This document shows, piece by piece, positions 1-5,048 of a stretch of DNA of 5,469 nucleotides (position 1 is the stretch's first letter; each line of letters opens with the position of its first letter). The translations under genes and the position numbers were made by a program. Under the pieces are notes generated by a model. The model made no database searches, was not told where the DNA came from, and saw nothing but the letters and a program-made list of their open reading frames with translations. The stretch is from assembly GCA_026416655.1 (NCBI GenBank), contig JAOAES010000126.1, forward strand, positions 1 to 5,469, in the 5' to 3' direction. The stretch comes from Fimbriimonadales bacterium. GTDB lineage: Bacteria; Armatimonadota; Fimbriimonadia; Fimbriimonadales; GBS-DC.

Positions 1-119
1 CCCATCGCCTCGCGGAAGTTGCGGAAGGTGAAGGTGCGCGCGATCTCGATGCCCTCGCGCGTCCAGTGCGGGACACGCCCCAGATAGGTCGCCACCTCAG
101 CTTCAGGGATGCGTTGCAT
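1..119 (-). CDS. pterin-4a-carbinolamine dehydratase, N-terminal part (runs off the left edge)
   Basis: The visible 39 codons begin MQRIPEAEVATYL and continue with a VPHW turn followed by IARTFTFRNFREAMG. This matches the N-terminus of the PCD/DCoH family: an LPxW-type segment, then an alternating F-x-F strand leading into the F-x-x-A-M helix. The family dehydrates 4a-hydroxytetrahydrobiopterin in the cytoplasm, recycling the pterin cofactor after aromatic amino acid hydroxylation; some bacterial members have other or unknown roles. The catalytic His-rich motif lies beyond the window edge and cannot be checked. The ATG is fixed by an in-frame TGA two codons upstream. The gene starts 16 bases after the oxidoreductase stop, so it is probably the last visible gene of the minus-strand unit. 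An AAGGG sits at that stop codon, 13 bases from the ATG, as a distant weak ribosome-binding site. The family call is fairly sure; substrate and pathway are inferred. Confidence 0.82.
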   Translation of the reverse strand, partial: MQRIPEAEVATYLGRVPHWTREGIEIARTFTFRNFREAM

Positions 120-135
120 GGCTCAGATGATACCC

Positions 136-1434
136 TTACCACCACTCCCAGCCCTTGCGGTAGGGCATGCGGATGAACTCATCCGCCTTGCGGGTGTTGG
201 TGACGCGCCCCTCTTTGCCGTCGTAGTGGAGTTTCTCACCGGCGCGGAACGCCGCGTTGCCCAGCAGCACCGCTTCGGTCAGCGTGGTCGCGTATTCGAA
301 GTTGCTGTAGGTCGGGCTGCCCGTCTTGCACGCCTGAATCCACTCCTCGTAGTGTCCCGGCGAGGTGGGCAACTTGCGCTCCTTGAGTTCGAAGCCCTCG
401 AACCGCTCTTTCGGATGCAGACGGTATCGGCTCGCGTGGATGAAGTAGAACGCGCCCTTCTCACCGACACAGATGACGCCGTTGGGCGCGAGGCTCTGCT
501 CGCCCACCAACGCTGGATCCGGTTTGAGACCGCCATCATACCAGTAGAGCTTCACCGCGGGCTGGCTGCCGCGCGCGGGGAACTCGTAAATCGCCTTGCT
601 CGCTTTCGGTCCCGTTTCTGGCATGCGCGGGGAGCCGTCCATCTCCACGCTGGTCGGCAGTCCCAACTCCAGCGCCCAATACGCCGTGTCGATGATATGG
701 CACCCCATGTCGCCCAGCGCGCCCGTGCCGAAATCCCACCAACCGCGCCACGCGAAGGGATGATACCCATCGTGATAGGGACGCACCGGCGCAGGACCCA
801 GCCAGAAATCCCAGAACAGGTAAGGGGGCACAGGCTTAGAACCCTCCGGACGCGGGATGCCCTGAGGCCAGATGGGGCGGTCGCTCCACGCATGTACCTC
901 CCGCACAGGACCAATCACGCCGGAACGGATGACCTCCACCGCGATGCGCAACGGTTCGCTGGAGTGCGCCTGATTGCCCATCTGCGTGGCGACTTTCGCC
1001 TTCCGCGCCGCCTCGCGCACCTGACGCGCCTCCCACACGGTATGCACCAGCGGCTTCTCGCAGTAGACATGCTTGCCCAGCTGTAAGGCAATCATCATCG
1101 GCAGGGCGTGCGTGTGGTCGGGAGTGCTGATGACCACCGCGTCAATATCCTTCTGACGGTCAAACATCCGCCGATAGTCCACCCAGAGCTTCGCGTTGGG
1201 GAACACTTTAGCGGCGTTGCTCAGATGGTTCAGGTCGACATCACACAAGGCGACGATGTTCTCGCCGGCGACGCCGCGCAGGTTATCCCAGCCGCGCCCG
1301 CCGACGCCAATCACCGCGATATTGAGTTTGTCGTTCGGCGACTGCCCCTTTGCCCAACTCTTCAGGAACAACAAGCCCGCGCCTGCGCTCAGGCTCTGCT
1401 TCAAAACCCCCCGCCGTGTCGTCTTCCGTGCCAT
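136..1434 (-). CDS. Gfo/Idh/MocA family oxidoreductase with Tat signal peptide
   Basis: This is a predicted NAD(P)-dependent sugar or cyclitol dehydrogenase-like protein of 432 residues. Residues 5-12 (TTRRGVLK) form a twin-arginine motif followed by a short hydrophobic stretch (about 15-24), so export of the folded, cofactor-loaded protein through Tat is likely. The Rossmann domain follows: IAVIGVGGRG with a GxGGxG loop at 43-48, an acidic residue at D65 after the second strand, TPDHTHA at 104-110, and the family-defining EKP at 126-128. GNQAHSS (153-159) and GALGDMGCHIID (D242, H246) are typical of the substrate side, and the alpha/beta C-terminal half is complete to the TAA stop. I chose the ATG at 1434 because it places the RR motif near the N-terminus; an in-frame TTG at 1473 would add 13 basic residues. 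No good Shine-Dalgarno is seen before either. It lies 49 bases after the membrane-protein gene. The substrate cannot be deduced; many such exported homologues are uncharacterised. Confidence 0.93.
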   Translation of the reverse strand: MARKTTRRGVLKQSLSAGAGLLFLKSWAKGQSPNDKLNIAVIGVGGRGWDNLRGVAGENIVALCDVDLNHLSNAAKVFPNAKLWVDYRRMFDRQKDIDAVVISTPDHTHALPMMIALQLGKHVYCEKPLVHTVWEARQVREAARKAKVATQMGNQAHSSEPLRIAVEVIRSGVIGPVREVHAWSDRPIWPQGIPRPEGSKPVPPYLFWDFWLGPAPVRPYHDGYHPFAWRGWWDFGTGALGDMGCHIIDTAYWALELGLPTSVEMDGSPRMPETGPKASKAIYEFPARGSQPAVKLYWYDGGLKPDPALVGEQSLAPNGVICVGEKGAFYFIHASRYRLHPKERFEGFELKERKLPTSPGHYEEWIQACKTGSPTYSNFEYATTLTEAVLLGNAAFRAGEKLHYDGKEGRVTNTRKADEFIRMPYRKGWEWW

Positions 1435-1483
1435 AATCTGGCGAATTCTGCGCCTGCGAAACGATTCCTGCAAGTAGCGTTTA

Positions 1484-2494
1484 TTAAAGGAGCATTTTGG
1501 AGTCGGAAGGGAAGGTTGCGCCTACCAGCCCCCAGTAGACCGTCAGGCTTAGCGCGACCACAGTCATCGGCTGGGCGCTAAGCAGTGCGGTCGCCAGCGT
1601 CCCAACTTGCCACGCGCGTTGCAAAGCGGGAGGCAAGGGGCGCAGTGCGCGGGCGCGCCAGATGCCCATGCCGCAAATGACCCCGACCGCCATGAAGCCT
1701 CCTTCATAGACGCTTAGTTCGCCCACTCGAATCGCAGGCGCGCCACTTAACCAGAGCGCGCCGACGCATAGCCCCAGCAGAATCGCTCCGTGCAACGCGA
1801 GGTCATAGCCCGGTGCAACGCGCACGATACGAGTCGGTTGATTCTGCATGGCGATTCGCACGCGCCGTCGTTCGGTGTGTTCGCGTTGTATCGCGAGCAG
1901 GCTCAGTGTGAGCGCGGCGAGCGACGCACCCCAGCCGAGAGCGGGCGTCTGCCCTTGCCAGCCGAGCCAGAGCGCAAGTAGCCCCATCAGATACGCCGCG
2001 CCAAGCGGATTGCCCTCGATGCTCAGCCACGCACGACAGACGATTAGCCCCCACACCATCGCCAGCGCACCGTACAGCTCGCCGATGCCGCGAATCTCGG
2101 TATGGTGTCCCAGCGCGCCGTGCTGCGCCCATCCGCCCCCGCTTAGCGAGTCGAGGAAGAGCGCAATCAGCCCCAAACCTGCAACCACACCGTGTCCGAC
2201 CTGCGGCGTATCGAGCGCGTGCGCAAGCCAGAGCAACCCTGTACTGAGCGATAAAAACAGGCAGGATTGAGTCCAGAGAGGCGCATCAGGCGCGAGCGCA
2301 GGCGCAAAGCTCGCCACACTACTTATAAGAAGCCAGCCGCCCCAGTTGCGCAGCCAGTGCGTCCGTGACGGCTTCCTTTGCGGCGACATCGCCGCGCGCG
2401 TCCACAGAACACGCGGCGCGCGCCCCCTGCGCCACACGCTTGTCACGCCCCACAAGCTCAAGGCAAGCCACACCGCCAACACTACGCTCGTCAT
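1484..2494 (-). CDS. unrecognised multi-pass integral membrane protein
   Basis: I do not recognise the family. The 336-residue product is rich in Leu, Ala, Gly and Trp and shows about ten hydrophobic segments, near residues 2-21, 51-69, 74-94, 101-118, 136-156, 163-180, 185-202, 231-250, 265-280 and 297-326. The last is long enough to be two passes. Two strongly basic loops (22-50 and 203-226, with ERRRVR at 208-213) should face the cytoplasm. A polar loop GGGWAQHGALGHHTEIRGIGE (119-139) carries several His and Glu residues and could be a functional site, though this is only suggestive. No transporter signature, ATPase motif or peptidase motif stands out. It begins 27 bases after the formimidoyltransferase stop, so co-transcription is likely, and ends with two tandem TAA codons. 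The start ATG has only a weak upstream GAG. That it is a real membrane-protein gene is fairly sure; function is unknown. Confidence 0.83.
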   Translation of the reverse strand: MTSVVLAVWLALSLWGVTSVWRRGRAPRVLWTRAAMSPQRKPSRTHWLRNWGGWLLISSVASFAPALAPDAPLWTQSCLFLSLSTGLLWLAHALDTPQVGHGVVAGLGLIALFLDSLSGGGWAQHGALGHHTEIRGIGELYGALAMVWGLIVCRAWLSIEGNPLGAAYLMGLLALWLGWQGQTPALGWGASLAALTLSLLAIQREHTERRRVRIAMQNQPTRIVRVAPGYDLALHGAILLGLCVGALWLSGAPAIRVGELSVYEGGFMAVGVICGMGIWRARALRPLPPALQRAWQVGTLATALLSAQPMTVVALSLTVYWGLVGATFPSDSKMLL

Positions 2495-2521
2495 CTCGCA
2501 GGGCGAGTGTACCTGACGGGG

Positions 2522-3409
2522 CTAAACAATCTGCCGCGCGTCTATCTGCACTGCTCCCAACGCCGTCTGCAACGCGCGCGCCACGTCGTCCCGGGACAGC
2601 ACGCCAATCAGCTCGGTCTCCACCACCTCCGCGCCCAGCGCATGCGCCATCCGCCGTACCACCTCCGTTACGGAATAGAGATCGGTCTGGTTCGTCTGCG
2701 TGATGTTCAGTGAGACCTGCGCGACGCCGCGCGTGGGCAGCCACAGCCCCAGTGCGCGCACGCCTCGCAAAGCAGGGTTCGTCTCGCGTTCGGCGCGAAT
2801 CTGGCGGGCAATCCGCTTCGCAATCGCTTCATCGGGCGGGTTCAGGTTCAGGTTGTAGGCGATGAGCGGGTCGCGCACCCCCATAATCGTCGCGCCCGCC
2901 GTCGGATGCAGGCGTTTCGGACCGAAGTCGGGTTCACGCTCGCCCGTAAGCCGTTTGCCGAGCCAGCCCTCGAACTCGCCCTTGCGCAGGGTGGGCAGGT
3001 CGCGGATGCGTCCTGCGCGGGCGGAATGCTCATACAGATATACAGGCACGCGCAGCCGCCGCGCGAAACTTTTTGCGACCTGGTGGGAAAACGCCACCGC
3101 CTGCTCGCGCGTGAGACCCTCCAACGGCACGAACGGAACCACATCGACCGCACCGATTCGCGGGTGCGCCCCTCGATGGCGGTTCAGATCGATGCGCTCC
3201 ACTGCGACCGCCCCAGCCCGCAACACAGCGCGTTTGACCTGCGCCGGCGTTCCCGAAAATGCCAACACCATCCTGTGGTGGTCGTAATCCCACGAGAGGT
3301 GGTGGATTTGCACACCCGCGCTTGCGGCGGCGTCGGCAATCGCGTGAATCGTCGCCTCGTCGCGCCCTTCCGAGAAGTTGGGAATGCACAGTACCCGCGC
3401 GCTGGTCAT
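2522..3409 (-). CDS. ftcD: glutamate formimidoyltransferase (formiminotransferase), single-domain
   Basis: The enzyme transfers the formimino group of N-formimino-L-glutamate to tetrahydrofolate in histidine breakdown, giving glutamate and 5-formimino-THF; related bacterial proteins can act as formyltransferases. The 295-residue product opens with VLCIPNFSEGRD (residues 6-17), the family N-terminal signature. It continues with DYDHHRMVLAFSG (41-53) and RGAHPRIGAVDVVPF (79-93), where H82 aligns with the catalytic histidine of characterised formiminotransferases. The C-terminal half has QVSLNIT and the ETELIGVL strand typical of the second subdomain. It ends without the cyclodeaminase domain found in the bifunctional animal protein. 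I chose the ATG at 3409 because the PNFSEGR strand starts right after it and a TATAAT lies 7 bases upstream; the open frame to 3502 would run into the opposite gene. It is the first gene of the minus-strand unit. No other histidine-utilisation gene is in view, so the pathway is inferred from family. Confidence 0.93.
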   Translation of the reverse strand: MTSARVLCIPNFSEGRDEATIHAIADAAASAGVQIHHLSWDYDHHRMVLAFSGTPAQVKRAVLRAGAVAVERIDLNRHRGAHPRIGAVDVVPFVPLEGLTREQAVAFSHQVAKSFARRLRVPVYLYEHSARAGRIRDLPTLRKGEFEGWLGKRLTGEREPDFGPKRLHPTAGATIMGVRDPLIAYNLNLNPPDEAIAKRIARQIRAERETNPALRGVRALGLWLPTRGVAQVSLNITQTNQTDLYSVTEVVRRMAHALGAEVVETELIGVLSRDDVARALQTALGAVQIDARQIV

Positions 3410-3416
3410 ACGCCGA

Positions 3417-3422
3417 ATTATA
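3417..3422 (-). promoter_or_regulatory. -10 box (TATAAT) of the formimidoyltransferase promoter, predicted leaderless start
   Basis: On the minus strand a perfect TATAAT is followed by 7 bases (TCGGCGT) and then the ATG at 3409. With normal -10 to start spacing, transcription would begin at or next to the A of the ATG, so the mRNA would lack a 5' leader; no Shine-Dalgarno exists. The -35 position (17-base spacer) reads GCGAGT, a poor match, as is common for leaderless promoters that rely on the -10 box. Confidence 0.7.
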
Positions 3423-3440
3423 CTTAGCTCAGTAGGTATA
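3419..3440. repeat. imperfect inverted repeat between the divergent promoters
   Basis: The left arm TATACTTA (3419-3426) and right arm TAGGTATA (3433-3440) are inverted copies matching at 7 of 8 positions, separated by 6 bases. Each arm overlaps the -10 box of one of the two divergent promoters. It could be an operator for a dimeric regulator acting on both genes, or just the consequence of two facing TATA-rich boxes; the sequence alone does not decide. Confidence 0.4.
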
Positions 3441-3442
3441 CT
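3437..3442 (+). promoter_or_regulatory. -10 box (TATACT) of the beta-CASP nuclease promoter, predicted leaderless start
   Basis: TATACT matches the bacterial -10 consensus at 5 of 6 positions and is followed by exactly 7 bases (CGCCCGC) and the ATG at 3450. Predicted transcription start therefore coincides with the start codon, and there is no Shine-Dalgarno. The -35 position (CGAATT) is poor. It mirrors the -10 box facing the other way, with 14 bases between the two. Confidence 0.68.
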
Positions 3443-3449
3443 CGCCCGC

Positions 3450-4835
3450 ATGCGCATCACGCTCACTTTTCTGGGCGCGGCAGGCGTCGTCACGGGGAGC
3501 AAGTACCTGCTCTCCGTTGAGGATAACCATTATCTGATTGATTGCGGTTTGTTTCAAGGCGCGCGTGAATGGAAATCGCTGAACTGGGAGCCGCTGCCCA
3601 TCCCACCGAGCCACATCCAAGCTGTCTTGCTGACCCATGCGCATATCGACCATTCGGGCTACTTGCCGCGCTTGGCGGCTCAGGGCTTTCGGGGCGCGGT
3701 CTACGCCACGCCAGCCACCTGCGCCTTGCTGGAGATTATGTTGCTGGACTCGGCAAAGCTGCAGGAGCAAGACGCCGAGTACGCCAATCGCAAGGGTTAC
3801 AGTCGCCATCAGCCCCCGCTGCCGCTCTACACCACTGAAGACGCCGAAGCCAGCTTAGAACTTCTGCGCGCCATGCCGTTCCACACGACGCTCACGCTCG
3901 ACGCGCTGCGCGTGTTTTTCTACCCGATGGGGCATATCTTAGGCTCCGCCGCGATTGAAATCCAGCTGCCTAACAACCGCCAACTGCTCTTTTCAGGCGA
4001 CATCGGACGCTACGAAGACCCGATTATGCGCCCGCCGACGGAGTTCCCGGCAGGGGCGGACTACATCGTGATGGAATCCACCTACGGCGACCGCCTGCAC
4101 GAAGTAGACTGTGTGGAGTCGCTACTGACAGAAGCCATCGAGTATATTCACCGCACGCAAGGTGTGCTATTAGTGCCCGCGTTTGCGGTGGGGCGGGCGC
4201 AGCTGCTGTTGTACCACATCCGTCAGTTGCAGGAGGCGGGACGCATTCCCCCCCTGCGCGTCTATGTGGATAGCCCGATGGCGCAAAACGCCACACGCCT
4301 CTACTGCCGCTTCAGCGATGATTTGAATATGGAGACCAGCCCTGGCGGCGAGTGCGAGGGGCAGCTGCCCCTATATTGCTACCATACGCAGTTCGTTCAG
4401 AGCATCTCGCAATCGAAGTCGCTAAACACGCAGTCGGGACCGATGGTGATTATCTCCGCCAGCGGGATGTGCACGGGCGGGCGGATTTTACATCACCTCA
4501 AGGCGCGCCTCCCTGACCCACGCAACGCGGTGCTGTTCGTGGGCTATCAGGCGGATGGCACGCGCGGGCGGATGCTGCTGGACGGCGCAACGGAAATCAC
4601 GATTCACGGCGAGCCAGTGCCTGTGCAGGCGCGCATTTTTCAAACTTCCGCGCTCTCAGCGCACGCCGACCAAGCCGAGCTGCTCCGCTGGATTCGCGCC
4701 ATTCAACCCACACCGCGCCAGCTATTCCTCACTCACGGAGAGCCGCAAGCCCGTGAAACACTGCGCGCGCTCATCTTGAACCAACGCGGCTGGAACGCGC
4801 ACCTGCCCCAACATGGCGAGACAGTCCCGTTATAG
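3450..4835 (+). CDS. beta-CASP metallo-beta-lactamase-fold ribonuclease, CPSF/TTHA0252-like
   Basis: This is a 461-residue zinc-dependent RNA nuclease, expected to act in the cytoplasm in RNA processing or decay. All catalytic motifs are visible: D31 in LIDCGLFQG (motif 1), HAHIDH at 63-68 (motif 2), H162 in GHILGSA (motif 3) and D184 in FSGDIGR (motif 4). These are followed by the beta-CASP motifs: E209 in ESTYGD (motif A), H405 in SAHAD (motif B) and H429 in THGE (motif C). SASGMCTGGR (from 336) is also characteristic of the family. His in motif C and the overall length place it with CPSF73-like bacterial and archaeal proteins such as Thermus TTHA0252, rather than with RNase J or DNA-repair members. 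No KH domains precede the lactamase core. The ATG at 3450 is preferred because the first beta strand (MRITLTFLGAAG) starts there and a -10 box lies 7 bases upstream; the open frame back to 3378 would overlap the opposite gene. The specific RNA substrate is unknown. Confidence 0.95.
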   Translation: MRITLTFLGAAGVVTGSKYLLSVEDNHYLIDCGLFQGAREWKSLNWEPLPIPPSHIQAVLLTHAHIDHSGYLPRLAAQGFRGAVYATPATCALLEIMLLDSAKLQEQDAEYANRKGYSRHQPPLPLYTTEDAEASLELLRAMPFHTTLTLDALRVFFYPMGHILGSAAIEIQLPNNRQLLFSGDIGRYEDPIMRPPTEFPAGADYIVMESTYGDRLHEVDCVESLLTEAIEYIHRTQGVLLVPAFAVGRAQLLLYHIRQLQEAGRIPPLRVYVDSPMAQNATRLYCRFSDDLNMETSPGGECEGQLPLYCYHTQFVQSISQSKSLNTQSGPMVIISASGMCTGGRILHHLKARLPDPRNAVLFVGYQADGTRGRMLLDGATEITIHGEPVPVQARIFQTSALSAHADQAELLRWIRAIQPTPRQLFLTHGEPQARETLRALILNQRGWNAHLPQHGETVPL

Positions 4836-4860
4836 GGTAAACTCTCGGCGGGGTAGTGAA

Positions 4861-4998
4861 ATGCGAATTCTGTATCTGATACTACGGACTCTGGGGGATA
4901 TTCGCGCGTTTCGGTTGGGGCGGTTGCCACAACGCATGCTGTGGCGTACCGTGCGTAGCCTGCTATGGCGGTTCGGCAGGCGACAACGCTGGCGGTGA
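4861..4998 (+). CDS. small Arg-rich protein of 45 residues
   Basis: The reading frame starts 25 bases after the nuclease stop and encodes MRILYLILRTLGDIRAF followed by a very basic tail. It has 13 Arg and no Lys in 45 residues, a single acidic residue (D13), a hydrophobic start (residues 3-8), and a WR pair at 28-29, 36-37 and 44-45. The arrangement of a hydrophobic start, a G-D-x-x-A turn, then R-x-G-R and a basic amphipathic helix resembles tiny basic hypothetical proteins I recall from several bacterial phyla, of unknown function; that comparison is from memory. A membrane-surface or nucleic-acid-binding peptide is possible. The ATG at 4861 is preferred over 4813, which would overlap the nuclease gene. 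A GGGG (4850-4853) is a weak ribosome-binding site, and TAAACT at 4838-4843 is a weak possible -10 box; read-through from the nuclease gene is as likely. Confidence 0.6.
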   Translation: MRILYLILRTLGDIRAFRLGRLPQRMLWRTVRSLLWRFGRRQRWR

Positions 4999-5006
4999 AA
5001 CTGGTG

Positions 5007-5012
5007 TATAAT
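5007..5012 (+). promoter_or_regulatory. -10 box (TATAAT) upstream of the secreted-protein gene
   Basis: A perfect TATAAT lies 36 bases before the ATG at 5049, just after the stop of the small Arg-rich gene. Transcription would start near 5019, leaving a leader of about 30 bases that includes the Shine-Dalgarno. No TTGACA-like -35 is found at standard spacing; a GACA at 4982-4985 is too far away. The gene is probably transcribed separately from the nuclease. Confidence 0.55.
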
Positions 5013-5032
5013 AAAGACAGGCAATTACGCCG

Positions 5033-5040
5033 AAAGGAGG
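5033..5040 (+). promoter_or_regulatory. strong Shine-Dalgarno (AAAGGAGG) for the secreted-protein gene
   Basis: AAAGGAGG ends 8 bases before the ATG at 5049, near-ideal complementarity and spacing to the 3' end of 16S rRNA. It fixes the start codon of this gene and is the only strong ribosome-binding site in the window. Confidence 0.88.
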
Positions 5041-5048
5041 CACTGACG

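Noticed and set aside
109..1086. Long plus-strand open frame (325 codons) opposite the oxidoreductase gene.
   Set aside because: It is antisense to a gene with clear family motifs, its translation is Arg/Ala/Leu-rich low-information sequence with no recognisable domain, and long antisense frames are common in GC-rich genes.
1435..1483. Possible terminator between the membrane-protein and oxidoreductase genes (GGCG...CGCC hairpin).
   Set aside because: The stem is only 4 base pairs and is followed by AGATTATG, not a T-tract.
2365..2713. Two overlapping plus-strand frames (2365-2703 and 2378-2713) across the formimidoyltransferase/membrane-protein junction.
   Set aside because: Both are antisense to supported genes and have Arg/Pro/Ser-rich compositions typical of shadow frames; no ribosome-binding site or motif is seen.
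3424..3448. TTAGCTCAGTAGGTA resembles the D-arm of a tRNA.
   Set aside because: The D-stem cannot close (the 3' side reads TACTC instead of GAGC), there is no acceptor, anticodon or T-arm, and the sequence downstream codes for the nuclease. It is a chance resemblance within a promoter region.
3410..3502. Upstream extension of the formimidoyltransferase by 31 codons.
   Set aside because: It would overlap the first codons of the divergent nuclease gene and add residues unlike the family; the PNFSEGR signature belongs close to the N-terminus.
4813..4860. Earlier ATG giving a 61-residue version of the small Arg-rich protein.
   Set aside because: It would start inside the nuclease coding region, and the extra residues do not resemble the hydrophobic start expected of such small proteins; 4861 is the simpler choice.
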